Made by a program: the position numbers and the translations under genes. The notes beneath the pieces are model-generated. The model made no database searches. It was not told where the DNA came from and saw nothing but the letters and a program-made list of their open reading frames with translations. A stretch of 64,000 nucleotides of DNA, from contig ML996696.1 in the NCBI GenBank assembly GCA_010356995.1, positions 188,364 to 252,363 of the forward strand. Reading direction: 5' to 3'. Within the stretch, counting starts at the first letter, position 1; every line of letters begins with the position of its first letter. Shown piece after piece: positions 9,964 through 21,358 of this stretch. The stretch comes from Trichodelitschia bisporula (taxonomy: Eukaryota > Ascomycota > Dothideomycetes > Phaeotrichales > Phaeotrichaceae).

Positions 9964-10997
9964 ATGAGAACCCCATGGACGCGCCTAATCCGCTTCAAAG
10001 CGCGCGACGGCCGCACGCTCTACGGCGAGCCCATCCTCGACTCGCCCGACTTCGATCTGGGGAAGACAAACTCGTCTTCAGGCCTGAAAGCTCGCGTTCT
10101 CGAGGGTCCGGATCCGTTCACCGCGGCGCCGGGCGATGAGGTCGCTGAGGTGGAGGCACTGCTTGGCCCGCTAGCGCGCACTGATGTGCCGGTTTTGCGG
10201 TGTATTGGGTTGAACTATGCGAAGCACAGTGAGCCTAGCCCTTCTGTGTAGAACATACTGTGGTAGATGGCCCCGCTGACGCAGACCGCAGTCCGCGAGG
10301 CCGGCCGCAAGCCCCCACCGTATCCGTCGCTGTTCTTTAAGCCCAGCACTGCCCTCAACGATCACGGTGCGCCGGTTGTGATCCCGAAGATTGCGCAGGA
10401 TGACCAGGCGGACTATGAGGGCGAGTTGGTAAGCGGGCGTCCGCAGGATGGGAAAGTGACTGACGCTGTAGTGCATTGTGATTGGCCGCGACGCGAAGAA
10501 CGTATCTGAAGCCGAGGCGTTGAATTACGTCGCCGGATACACGTGCGGCAACGACGTGTCGGCGCGGAAGTTGCAGCGCGATCCGGCGCTCGCGGGCGGC
10601 GTGCCGCAGTGGGGGTTTTCAAAGGGGTTTGATACATATGCGCCGGTCGGGCCGTGTGTGGTCTCCGCTGAGCTTATTGGGGATCCGAGTAAGTTGCGGA
10701 TGGTGACGAAGGTGGATGGGGAGGTGAGGCAGGATACGGAGATTAATGATTTGATCTTTAACTGTGCGTATCTCATCAGCTATTTGAGTCAGGGGACTAC
10801 GCTGGCTAAGGGGACGATTATCATGACTGGGACGCCAGGAGGTGAGTTTGCTGCGCTGATCGGGTGGTTTTTGTGCTAATTGTTTAGGTGTCGGGTTCGG
10901 TATGTCTCCGCCGCAGTTCTTGAAGCCGGGGAATGTGGTTGAGGTGAGCATCACGGGGATTGGGACTCTGCGGAACCCCATCGAGTTCGAGTCTTGA
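9964..10997 (+). CDS. fumarylacetoacetase (FAA)-family hydrolase, probable fumarylpyruvate hydrolase
   Basis: Four exons, 9964..10228, 10292..10428, 10472..10841 and 10888..10997, encode 293 aa. Introns are 63, 43 and 46 nt. The first acceptor is fixed by frame and gives CIGLNYAKHIREAGRKPPPY. Hallmarks of the FAH superfamily follow: SLFFKPSTAL, then DYEGELCIVIGRDAKNVSE with the metal-binding Glu residues, GNDVSARKLQ, and TGTPGGVGFGMSPPQFLKPG near the C-terminus. Family members cleave C-C bonds of acylpyruvates. The gene is 464 bp upstream of a gentisate dioxygenase in the same orientation. I therefore infer hydrolysis of fumarylpyruvate to fumarate and pyruvate, the last step of the gentisate route. 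A general acylpyruvase is the alternative. Confidence 0.85.
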
Positions 10998-11461
10998 ATG
11001 GCATGGGGAAGATGAGTCTCAAAAAAAGTCAGACGTAGAAGCACTCTTTGGCTAGTTTAGGGTAGAGCGGAGTCGTCTGGTTAAAAACTACCCGGCATGT
11101 ATATCGGCTAAGAAAGTTCGGCCCTTTTGGCGATCTCAGCCTTGCGAGCAGCCTCGTGCCATGTGCTTAATCCAACAACCTGCTAACCGCGAAAACTCAT
11201 GCAATATGGATTCCCTTCCGTGCTTCCCAACCGTGCAAACCGGGCCGTAATCAGGCCTACCAGAAGTGATACATGCCGAATCAGCCGCACCCTTCCCCGC
11301 ACCCCGCACCCCGCCCGAAGTCCGTGACCGCCCATCGGCAGCAGGTACGACCCGCCACTCCCTCCTATCCAACCGTGGCATATAAGCGCAAACGCGCCCC
11401 TCCAAGGCCCCAAATCTTCCATCTTACAGCACCTCAGCGCTAGCTTTACCTACCATCCACC
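10998..11461. other. intergenic: promoter of gentisate dioxygenase
   Basis: This contains a TATA-like site at 11381 and a good start context (CACCATGG) at 11462. There is no gene. Confidence 0.6.
11381..11386 (+). promoter_or_regulatory. candidate TATA box of the gentisate dioxygenase gene
   Basis: TATAAG lies 81 nt before the ATG at 11462, in a short pyrimidine-flanked leader, which is a plausible fungal core promoter spacing. Confidence 0.45.
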
Positions 11462-12507
11462 ATGGCCGACTCCCAAGAAAAGCTCCTCGCCGAGCTCCCT
11501 CCCGACACTCTCCCCCTGTGGAAGCAAATGACGCGCCTAAACCCTCCCCTCCCCGCCCCAACCTGCGTCCCCCACATCTGGCACATGCGCAAACTCCTCC
11601 CCCTCCTCCAGCGCGCCGGGCATCTCGTCAGCGAAGCTGAAGCCGAGCGACGGGTCCTAATGCTCATCAACCCGGGCCGCAGTGCGTGGCTCCCCTTCCT
11701 CACCCTCCACCAGCTAATCTCCGCAGACGACGCGCCCTACACCACGGACACGCTATACGCAGGCTTACAACTCGTCATGCCGCACGAGACCGCGCCGGCG
11801 CACAGGCACGTTGCGTTCGCGATGCGCTTCGTGATCTCCGGGACGGGGGGATTTACGGCAGTCGACGGGCAGCGCGTGCGCATGGCGCGGGGAGATGTGA
11901 TTCTTACGCCGCAGTGGGCGTGGCATGACCATGGGAATGAGGGCCCGGATCCGGTGATTTGGTTGGATGCGCTGAATTTGCCGCTGTTTCAGGCGTTGCC
12001 GGTGCATTTTGTTGAGCATTATAAGGAGCCGAGGTATCCGGCGAAGGATGTTGATAAGGGCGAGTCTCCTATTGTGTTTCCCTGGGCGGAAGTGCAAGCG
12101 GTCTTGGATGCAAAGGCGCAGGCCGGCGATACAAAAGCAGAGCATCGATATCGGCTTGCCGATGGCGCTGAATGTGGGTGGGTCGCGTTTCGAGGCGGGC
12201 TGGGCTGACGTTGGCAGTGAGCACCACAATCGGCGCTGGGGCCGTGAGAGTGGCGCCTGGACAATGGATCCAGGGAAGTGGAAGCACGGCATCGGGGGTA
12301 TACCACGTCGTCTCTGGAAGCGGACGCTTAGAGCTTCGGGAGCGGGTAAAATTGGAGTTCGCGGAAGGTGACACATTTTGCGTGCCCGCGTGGCAGGACT
12401 TCATCCTCGGGGCGGGTGAGGAGCCGGTGTATCTCTACTACTTTGACGATATTCCTCTGCTCAGGGTGCTGGGGTTTTACCGGGAGAGGACGGATGAGGA
12501 TGGATGA
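11462..12507 (+). CDS. gentisate 1,2-dioxygenase
   Basis: Two exons, 11462..12173 and 12218..12507, encode 333 aa. The 44-nt intron (GTGGGT donor, GCTGAC branch, GGCAG acceptor) explains an apparent frame change and restores ADGAELSTTIGAGAVRVAPG. The protein is a bicupin. The first cupin has LVMPHETAPAHRHVAFAMRF, where the HRH pair binds Fe(II), then GDVILTPQWAWHDHGNEGPD with a further His, and PVIWLDALNLP. The second cupin has VYHVVSGSGR and GDTFCVPAW. These match gentisate 1,2-dioxygenases, which open the ring of gentisate to maleylpyruvate. The adjacent FAA hydrolase supports the role. A maleylpyruvate isomerase is not in the window, so the pathway must be completed elsewhere or without glutathione. 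Confidence 0.88.
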
Positions 12508-12692
12508 GGAGTAGAAGAGGGTTGAAGTTGAAACGTCCGAATATATTGGTTCCACTCTGGCGAGATTCACATCATCACCAAAAGCTCAAGCAGACATGCA
12601 ACATCATTCGCACATTGGTATCAGCAATACATCCCGAACTCCCTCTCCAACCATCAAACGCCAGCCTGAACACCGGCCTGAATAGCAAAAGA

Positions 12693-15600
12693 CTAAACAC
12701 CCGCCTTCCCGACATCTCCTCTCCGCACCCTGAGTCCAAGGCCCGCAGCCTCCCGCCTTGACCCAGGAGCTACAGCCTCCCGCCTTGACCCAGGAGCTAC
12801 AGCCTCCCGCCTTGACCCAGGAGCTACAGTCTCCCTCCTCGACCCAGGAGCCACACTGTCTCTCTTCTCTCTGGGAGTCGTATTCTCCCTCCGCACACCC
12901 GAAGGAGTAGTCACAGCCTCTTTCCTCCCCAGTCCAGCCGCCTCAACCGTCTGCGCTGCCTTCTTCGCCGCCCGCATCTGGCGCAACTTCGCCTGCAGCG
13001 CCTCAGCAAGCTTGCGCTTCTCCGCCCAAGCCTGCCCGTAGCGCCGCGCGCGCGCAATGAAGATAACCGCGTTTGCGACGACGCGAAGCGAGCGCTTGCG
13101 CGGCTTGGTCGGAATGTCGGGCTTAATCCCCATCTCCTCAATAAGCTTAAGGTCCATTTTGTTGCTGCTCCCGTTAGCTTCGTCCCATCCACCAGAGAAG
13201 GAGGGAAATCAACATACCAAGCATCATACATCTCAATGCGCATCAAGAAGTATCCCTTCTGCCACGCCAAATCCTCCTTCTTCCGCTCCTCCCGCTCAAC
13301 ACGCCCCTTCAAATACTCAATCTGCTTCGCCAGTCCCCGTATCTCCTTAACGTGCCGCTTCTCCACATCCATCATCTCCCCGCGCAACTTGCCCGCCTCT
13401 TCGCGCGCCGCTTGCGCCCGCGCGTTCAGAGTCACTGTGACTTCGGACTCGCTGGCCCGCGCCTCGCGCTCCTTCTCCCGTAGCGCTTTGCGCGCGGCCC
13501 TCAATTGCAGCGCGTATTCCTCCGCCTTGCTCATCTGCGCCTCGGCCCGCGCCTTCAGCGCCTCCACCTCCGCCAGCAACGCAGCCTTCTCACGCGCCGC
13601 CTTCGTCACGCGCGCGGTTACTTGGGCAAGCTGCGCCTCGCGCTCAGCCGCCAGCCCATCCCGATCCACGACCTCAGCCCGCAGCGCCGCAACCGAAGCC
13701 GTAGCCTTCTGAAGCTGGCGCGCGAGCTCATCGCGACGGGCATCCGTCTCCGCGGAATCAAGTGCGGTGGATTGTGCGTCGGTGAGGCTGCGGCGCAGTT
13801 TATCGATCGATGCTTGCAGGGCAAAGCGCTCCTGGTCCGCGACATCGCGGTCGCGCTCCAGGGCCTCAATCTGCGCCAACAGCTTGCCCTTGTCGCGGAG
13901 CGCAGCACGTAGGTCCTTCTCCAAGGGCTCGATCTTAGACTGCAACTCGTACGAGCCGGTGATTTCGCGCTCCAGCGTGCGGACCTTGCTCGCCAGGGCC
14001 TCCTTCTCGCGCTCGATGGTATCTTCACGTAGTTCCAGGACCTGGATCTCGTCATTCAGGTCTTGCTTCGTCTCAGCGAGTTCCGCACGCAGCGCCCCGA
14101 GGGCGCTCAGACGCTCGTCGGCCGTGGCTTGCAGAGCGTCGAGTTCGCGTTCGCGGCGCGCGACTGTTTCGCGAAGCGTCTCGAGGTCGGTTTCGCGGTG
14201 CCGCATGATGGAATGCAGGCCCTCGAGCTCTGAGTCCGGCTGGTCGGCCGCGCGGCGCAGGATGTCGAGCTCGACGTCGCGGTCCTCGAGCGAGCGGCGT
14301 AGGCTGGTGATTTCCCGGTCGCGGTCGGCGGTCGCGGTTTGCAGTGTTGCGATCTGTGCGGATGTGGCGTCGTATTCGCGCTGCTTGTCTGCGAGGGTGG
14401 CGCGTACTTGCTTGAGCTCGCGGAGGAGCACGCTCTGCGACTCCGATGCCTCTTGGAGGGTGGCGATCTTGCGGTCACGTTCGGCGATGTTGGCGCGGAG
14501 GGCTTCGAGCTCGTGGGAAATGGTGTTGCGGTCCTGGGTCGCGTCGCGCAGAATGCGGATCTCGCGGTCCTTGTCGGCGACTGTCTCACGCAGTCTCTCG
14601 GCCTCCTGAGAGACGGCACCACGGTCCTGCGCAGCGGCTCGCAGAGTACGAATCTCGCGCTCCTTGTCAGCAACCGTGTCGCGCAGTTCCTCCGCCTCCT
14701 GGGAGAGAGCATCGCAGTCCTTAGCAGCGGCTCGCAGAGTGCGAATCTCGCGCTCCTTGTCAGCAACCGTCTCGCGCAGCTTCTCCGCCTCCTGGGAGAT
14801 AGCACCACGGTCTTGGGTTGCCGCACGCAGAGACCGGATTTCCCGATCCTTGTCGGCTACGGCGTCGCGCAGCTCCTTGATCAACTCCTCGCGGCGTACC
14901 TCATCGGCGTGGCGGCGCTTGACGTCGTCAGCATAGTCGTGCAGCTGCTTCTGGCACGTCTCCAGCTCGTCCTGCATGCCGTCAAAGGTAAGGATTTGAG
15001 TACGCAGGCTTTCAAGCTCGGAGTCCTTTTCGCGAGTTATGTTCTTGAGTTGCTCGCGCGCGTCCTTGGCCGCTTGCTCGGCGATTTGCGTCTGATTGTC
15101 GCCCTTGGATTCCATGAGCTTGACGCGGAGTTCGAGCGACTTGATCTCTTCATTCTTCTCCTTTTCGGTCGCCTCGAGCTTGCGCTTCGTAGCGTCGAGT
15201 TCGGCGTTCTTTTCGCGGGTGTACGTTTGCAGCCGGGCCTCGAACTCGCGCAGCTGGTCGCGCTTGGCCTTCTCCGCCATCTCGAGTTGCTTCTCCATAT
15301 CTTCGATAGCAGCCTCGCGCTCGCGCTCCGCTTCGTCGAGCTGTTCGCGCAGGTCTTCATGGTCGTCGTTTTGCTCCCTGAATTTGCGGATCTGGTCCTG
15401 CAACTCTTCTATTTGTTCAGCCTGCTCATCGATTTTGCGATCCTTCTCGTCGAGTTCGCCGTCCAGGTCATTATTGGCTTCGCGGAGTTTGAGACGTAAA
15501 TTCTCCACTTCATTGTCTTTTTCGTCCAAGAGCTGGTCCTTGTCCTTGAGTTGTGCTTCAAGCTCCTCGAGCTCATCCTGCAGCTTTTCCACCTCTTCAG

Positions 15601-16459
15601 AGGACGTCGACTTCTCCAACCGAGAACGCATTTGCGCAACCTGGCCCTCGCGTTCCTCCGCAAGCTTCTGCAGCCGCTCAAATTCCTCCTTCATGCTCTG
15701 GTCCATGTGTTTCTGCCGCATCTTGGCTGCGTATTCCTGCAGCTCCTGGCGGTATTTTTCGAGCTCGCGCTCTGCAGTCTGAAGGTGCTTCTGGTGCTTT
15801 CGGAGCTGAATCTCAAGATGTGCAGACTTTGCACGCAGGTCCGAGTTCTCCTTGATAGCCTGCTGGTTGAATTCCGGCCCGACCTTGGCAAGATTCTGTT
15901 CCAAAAAGTGAATCTTTAGCTTGAGCCCAAAATTCTCGTTGTCGATCTGCTTGATCTTCTCCTCCTGCTCCCGCAGCGTAAGCATGTTGCCTCCATCGCC
16001 GAGATCCATCTCCCCGCCGCGCGGCATAGTCGGCAGCGGTGTGCCTTCGATACTACTATTCTCCACGGGCACAATTGGGGTGGCATCGTCGTCGAGAGCG
16101 CTGGAGTCTTGGAAGACACTTGACTCAGCGTTAACGGGTGTGGGAAAGTGGAATCCAGGCTTCATAGCAGCAGGCGTAGCGAGAGCGCCATTCTTGCCGC
16201 CCAAGGGCCTTTGGCGGAGAGCATTACGCGTCGCGCTCTTAAGCAGCGGCGTGAATTCCTCGCGGGCAGCAGGCTGGCGACGTCCAACAATCCCACGGGC
16301 AGCCGGTGTAGCAAAGTTGTTCCCGTGGGGCCGCTTGAACAGATCGTCGGCGCCGGTGGGTTCGTGGAAGGAGTCGAGGACGGAGAGGGAGGGGTCGCCG
16401 ATGGTCATGCGCGTGCGGTCGTGGGCCTCCGTGCGGGGGGTGTCGATGTAGTGGGCCAT
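12693..16459 (-). CDS. apsB: ApsB/Mto1-like microtubule-organising coiled-coil protein
   Basis: Two exons, 16459..13218 and 13164..12693, with a 53-nt intron, encode 1237 aa. After a disordered N-terminus, residues about 160-215 contain LTLREQEEKIKQIDNENFGL and KIHFLEQNL, the centrosomin CM1 motif (PF07989) that binds and activates gamma-tubulin complexes. A coiled coil of about 850 residues follows, including a run of 31-residue repeats. The C-terminus KGYFLMRIEMYDACNKMDLK, which spans the splice, plus EEMGI match the Mto1 Mto2-binding region. In Aspergillus, ApsB acts at spindle pole bodies and septal microtubule centres. The end carries four copies of a nine-residue VAPGSRREA repeat. The ATG at 16459 is preferred to an in-frame upstream ATG (16672) by its context and the conserved N-terminus. 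The 3' end converges on the dioxygenase gene 185 bp away. Confidence 0.85.
12746..12853 (-). repeat. 27-bp tandem repeat, four copies (VAPGSRREA)
   Basis: Four head-to-tail 27-bp units occur in the last exon of the ApsB-like gene. Three units are identical and the fourth is diverged, which indicates recent expansion. Each encodes a basic nine-residue segment. Confidence 0.9.
14494..14873 (-). repeat. 93-bp tandem repeat coding a 31-residue coiled-coil unit
   Basis: About four copies are spaced exactly 93 bp apart (matching points at 14589, 14682, 14775 and 14868). They encode LR.TVADKEREIRTLRAA and D....SQEAE. A more diverged copy flanks them. Confidence 0.9.
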
Positions 16460-16980
16460 GGTTGCGGCCAGAGGGTGGATGTGTGCTAGGTTAGCTGGGG
16501 GACATGAATATCGCGGATGGGTGGATGATGTGGGTCGTGGTGGTGTTTGTTTACGCTGGTGTAAACAGTGCCCTTGGCGGCTTGGCGGCGCGACATGTGG
16601 TCCTGCGCCACTGTCCATGCGCCATGCGAAGAAAGTCATGGCCGCGCTGTTGGCGAGGTATTGCGGGTGCAAGCGGCATTGACTTTCTTGACAGTCCTTA
16701 GCCTCGTATTTGCTCCAGACCGCAGCCGGGAACGACCTGGAGGTGAATTCTCACAGGCCAGACATCACAGAGTCAGCCCGTTCGCACACCGGGATCGGGC
16801 AGGTACTCGGCTCAGCCCCAAGTGCAGGCCGATGGGCTCGCCTGATCGCGATTGAGAATGTATAACCAATTTTCAATTGGGGTATTCTATTCCCCAGATG
16901 TGAAACCAACATAGTCATAAACAGTCGTAATTCGTCTCTCATCTCTCATCTCTCATCGCCATAACATCTTGTGCAACCCC
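16460..16980. other. intergenic: ApsB-like promoter
   Basis: This lies between two minus-strand genes. It has a short ctctcat triplication near 16936..16960. I see no gene. Confidence 0.6.
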
Positions 16981-18114
16981 TCACTCAGGACTGTACCGCC
17001 CAAGATATACCCGCTCAATATCCTCCACCCCTCGACCAGCCCTCGGCCGCCCAAACACATCCCGCAAGTCAACCTCATCCGCCTCATCCGCCTCATCAAC
17101 CGGCAGCGACTTCTTCCGCTCATCACTCGACAGCGCAACCTCCGTCTCCGAGCTCCCTGTCACCGACACCAGGGGACTAGGCTGCGTCGAAGCCGTCGCC
17201 ACAGCCGCACGAGTAATAAAGTCACGCTCCAGGCCCGTCTTCGGCGGCGGGAAAACCGGCGGTGCTGGCGTCTTCTCATCCACCGCCAGTATGGCAAGGT
17301 TACGGCCGAACTTAGACGACTTGACGAGTGACTGAAGCTGGTTGAGCACGATGAACTCGAGCTTGAGCTTGACGCTGTAGACGAATGGGTGTAGGGTGCA
17401 CTTGAGCGTGAACTTGTCCGTGTAATCCCAGACCGTGAGCATGGCGTCGAGCGCGATGACGAGGACCTGGACTAGCACGAGGAGGCCGATGATTTTGCGG
17501 GTGCGCATTGCGTAGCCGTTATTTAGGAAGCGGAAGGTGTGGTAGATGTAGAGCGAGGAGATGATGGTTTCTTGACATGTGAAGACGGTTTGCTGGATCC
17601 GCTCCATGATTTGCATGGGGTGGTAGAAGAGCGCGTGGTGCCGCGAGTTGAGGCCGAACTCGAAGACGACGACAGGCGTGTGGCAGAGCACGCCGTTGAT
17701 GAGGATCATGATAAGAACGTATTTGAGGATCCGCGAGTGGTGCACGATGAGGTGGAGGCGTGACCAGAGGACGATGGAGAAGCCCGTGACGTTGGATACC
17801 CAGCCCACCTTGCAGATGATGACCACCAGGGTCGTAGGCGCGTCATTCTTGAACCCCTTGAGGATGTAACCCGTCGTCTGCAGGATGATTCCCAGGGTGG
17901 TGATGATGATTGACCAGAAGTAGATGCCAGTGCGGCGCTTGAATGTAACGTAGACCAGCACCAACAGTTCGAGGCTCATCCAGTAGGCAATGGCGCAGAA
18001 TGCAGCAATGATACAGAAAGCTGTAGGGCTGACGGGCGTTAGTTCGAACACGGGTGGTGTGGTGCTAAACTCACTTCCATGGTAGCCATCCCTTCCGAGC
18101 GAAGGTCCAGTCAT
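16981..18114 (-). CDS. seven-helix fungal membrane protein (DUF7703-like)
   Basis: Two exons, 18114..18075 and 18020..16981, encode 359 aa. The 54-nt intron (GTGAGT donor, CTAAC branch, CAG acceptor) is in frame and stop-free, so an unspliced reading inserts 18 residues near the N-terminus. The spliced start is MTGPSLGRDGYHGTFCIIAA. About seven hydrophobic helices follow, with landmarks VYVTFKRRTGIYFWSIIITT, GWVSNVTGFSIVLWSRLHLI and WDYTDKFTLKCTLHPFVYSV. This resembles a widespread Pezizomycotina integral membrane family of unknown function, sometimes likened to GPCRs. The C-terminal 100 residues are hydrophilic and carry a DEADEADE tract coded by a cctcatccg repeat. No ligand or pathway can be inferred. 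Confidence 0.7.
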   Translation of the reverse strand: MTGPSLGRDGYHGSEFSTTPPVFELTPVSPTAFCIIAAFCAIAYWMSLELLVLVYVTFKRRTGIYFWSIIITTLGIILQTTGYILKGFKNDAPTTLVVIICKVGWVSNVTGFSIVLWSRLHLIVHHSRILKYVLIMILINGVLCHTPVVVFEFGLNSRHHALFYHPMQIMERIQQTVFTCQETIISSLYIYHTFRFLNNGYAMRTRKIIGLLVLVQVLVIALDAMLTVWDYTDKFTLKCTLHPFVYSVKLKLEFIVLNQLQSLVKSSKFGRNLAILAVDEKTPAPPVFPPPKTGLERDFITRAAVATASTQPSPLVSVTGSSETEVALSSDERKKSLPVDEADEADEVDLRDVFGRPRAGRGVEDIERVYLGRYSPE

Positions 18115-21100
18115 AGTGGCTAAAGGGGACGAATTTGACGCAGTCAGAATCCATGGCGACTTTGCAGGTAGAAAAACTGCTAATTCTTCAATGAGACTGA
18201 GATGCAGAAATCGGTGGCACGGAGCCCGAGTTCATATAGCTTCTATCTCTCACCATGGAGCACCTCGGGGGCAGTCGTATTCCTATTTTAGTGTCAACTC
18301 TCAGCTCGACAGACGCGTCCAGCATCGGCATCGAATGCAATCCAAAACGGCAAAGACGAACAACTCTCATATTTCGGAATCATAGAACCATTCCCTCGTT
18401 TCTCCGCTCTTTGCGTTTTCGACAGCATCCAGAGCGGAGAAGCAACATATCGATGCATCGCCAAGTAGCTGAGTCAACCAGTCCTGTACAACTCGGCCAG
18501 GGCCGCTTCATGCATGTTGATGACAATGCTCTCAAGGCTTCGTGGAGTGCTTGCCATTGGGTTTCTATACAAGCACGGAATTGGCAGCGAGCAAAGGAAT
18601 GGAGAACTGGTTGGCGCAACTTGGACGTCGGATCCAGCCCTACGGGACATGGCCGTTGCTCGCCAGCCTCTGTCCCCGAGAAGTTGGGGAAGCACCGCGA
18701 TTATCAATCAGTAGGTAGCTGCACAACGTTTGCTCTGCATGGACCCAAACTCGCCGTTGTGAAGGGAAATCAACGTCGAGGAACCGCGACGAAACTCGTG
18801 AGAATACGGTGTTCATCACGCTACACGTGATTGCCCTAGCTCGCTGCACTGCAGTCGAAGCACGAGGATGCATTGACATGAGGCCATGACATCTCAAAAC
18901 CTAAGTTTATCTCCATCTCCCATTTTTCAATACTTCAGTCAGTAGAAGCTGAGATCAGTCATCCTCTCTGTTCTATCACTCGATCTCGACCACCAAGGGT
19001 CCAACTCCTCCCCTCCTTCCCTGCCTACTTTTCAACCACCACTTCAAACAATATCACGACCGGAGACCAACCACTCCGCGCTGCAAGCCACAGCGAATCT
19101 CTGCATCTGCACGTCTCGAACCAGCTTCACAGCCCTGAGGAAAGATAGCCAGGCGGAAGATATTCAATACTCTTCCTGTACAGACGGAACTTCCCGCTGA
19201 ATGCATGATGCAGCCGAAAGGCCTCAGGCTCGCCCACCTTCCCCTCGGCAGAGGGAACATCCATGTCCTCGAAGCATCACAAGGAGCTAACACTTTCACA
19301 GCTGCAAGCGACACCAAAAATCTGCACCGAGGGACGCGTTTGCAGTAGGTTTGGCGAATGGGGTTTGCTTTGTCGCCGGACTATCAGAGTCGGCTAACTC
19401 AGTATCCCCTCTCAGCCCCCGCATTCCAGAAGGATTATGGAGCCCAGTCGAGCCCGCCATTGGCACTGCAGGCCACCCGCTTCAACTTGGCCGCCTTCTG
19501 TTTCTCTGCTGGGCTCTCTCTGGACGACGGGAAGATCCTGCGAGAGTGCTGATCGCCTCATCGTTCCTGCCGAATGATCAGATGGGGATTCATCATTCCC
19601 ATAATATGCCAATCACCTCGTTGTCGACCGGTCCAAAATGGTCCAGATCCTCCAACTCACACCGGACCGGCTGAGGCTTGACAGCCCTAGGGATGAAGAT
19701 GCCTATGGGCGGTGACCAACCCCTTCCCGAATCAGCCAAGTGGCAGCCCTATTTCTTTTGTCATTCCCAGTTCCGCATATTCCGACAACCTGGATGAGTT
19801 GCATGCAAGGCGTTCTAACTTGATGTCCGCCACATATTTTGCGGCCTCTAGTAGGGCTCCGATGCAAGCCGCTCCAGACGGAGGCCTCGCCTCTCGTTAG
19901 GGTTTGATACGCAATCAATACCGCATCTCGGATCCTCTGTGGTCACAGACAAGGACTGCGCGGGACCCTAAGGAATAACCATTTTTGGATCCCCGAAACC
20001 TAGCTAAACAGTCTGTGGGAGCATCATATTTGCAGTCGAAGTGGTATCGATGTCTCTCAAATTATGTTTCAAGAGGCCGAACTGTCCCTATGTCCTTGGT
20101 CTGCCACCCGAGAACCGCTCACCCCACACAACATCAAGCAGCAGGTCGAGCAATTAAGCCAATAGTATCGTAGGTATGTTCATACGCTCCCTGAGGCTTC
20201 AACCTATCTAGGTTGTCGCCAGACCGTTAGAGCCCCGTCGAGAGCCGACGCTTAAATGGCGTGATGACATATAAGCAACGTTCTTTGTCATACATACCGT
20301 CGGAACTGGATCCGGCCTTGGGTGGCCAATGTACGACAGTATTTCTAGGCAAGCCGGTTCTGTTTCGCATCAGCAGTCCACTGGGTTCAGAAGCTCCTGT
20401 GGCAGGCCGTCGGGCGGTACAAGCTCTGAGAACTCTCCACTCTCCCTTATGCCCCGGAGCACGCACACGACTTGTTGCTTAGTCCGTTGCCCATATCATT
20501 TGGACCCCCAAATTTGATCATCTCTGGTACCAACTTTCAATCATGTTTGACCTTCGGGTGCTTCCTTCGGGAGCAATGATGAAATGGTTGATGTTGTAAA
20601 GTTTCATTCGTATGATCATGGGATGAATATAATTTCATTGGAACCAAGAGCCTCTAGCCTTGCAGTTTATGGCGCTCTCTTTCAAGTCATGACCTTCTAT
20701 ATCGGCTGCTGAGACGTTATGTGTGAAATGTTTGCTCTGCGTACAAGTCCATCGTCAATATGACCAGCCCCGATGCTGTCACTGCTGATAGACCCAGATT
20801 TCGGCCATTTTCTCAAACCTGAAGCCGGCTCTATTTTGTAGCCAAACTTGTCGAGAGATAGGGCAAGCCAATAAGTTAGCATACGGATGGTGATTGCTTC
20901 GGATGTTCGTAGACTGCAAACACAAACATCTCAGCCGGTACGTAATGGCCAGCTGCATAAAGATCCCCCGAGCCCGTTCTGGTCTTGCTTTGCTACCGTT
21001 ATTGTTCTGTCTCATGGAAGTCGAGAGACGGCAATGAGCCATACTGGCGTGCAAGGTGTACAAACTACCCCGCTGTGAATGTCACCTGTAAACGGGCGCG

Positions 21101-21260
21101 GGTGTTTACACCACTACGTAGCCCATCAGTACCAGAGCTCACCATCCCGCTCATCCTTTGCACAATTCCGCGGGGCGCAAAACACATGAAAGTCGGACCT
21201 CAGCTTTTTGTAAGCACTTAATTATTGCAAATTCGGAATCCCTTCCATCAATCTCCAATA
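18115..21260. other. 3.1-kb gene-poor stretch
   Basis: Open frames here are all short, overlap on both strands, and have no domain or splice logic. Base composition is ordinary. I see none of the extreme TA enrichment expected of RIP-mutated transposons, and no terminal repeats. It may hold a non-coding RNA or distal promoter, but nothing can be supported. Confidence 0.5.
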
Positions 21261-21358
21261 GGCGCAGTGCCAGAGTGGTTAATGGGTTAGACTTGAATTC
21301 CCTCGTGGATTGAGATCTAATGGCTTCGGCCTCGCAAGTTCGAATCTTGTCTGCGTCG
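21261..21358 (+). tRNA. tRNA-Ser(TGA) with 17-nt intron
   Basis: The acceptor stem GGCGCAG pairs with CTGCGTC (21351..21357), with one G-T wobble. The A box is tgccagagtgg and the B box is agttcgaatct. The anticodon stem TTAGA/TCTAA encloses anticodon TGA at 21294..21296. A 17-nt intron (21298..21314) sits in the canonical place, one base 3' of the anticodon. A long variable arm (tggcttcggcc) is typical of class II serine tRNA. A T-rich terminator follows at once. Confidence 0.95.

Noticed and set aside
13767-15782. Long plus-strand Ser/Leu-rich frames opposite the ApsB coiled coil
   Set aside because: They are antisense shadows of Glu/Arg/Lys-rich codons; typical of coiled-coil genes.
18029-18074. 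46-nt intron variant in the DUF7703-like gene (acceptor GTCAG)
   Set aside because: It would shift the frame; the next CAG, giving 54 nt, keeps the frame and the first helix.
18115-21260. Possible RIP-decayed transposon
   Set aside because: Base composition is ordinary, with no terminal repeats or transposase/reverse transcriptase remnants, and no strong TA excess.
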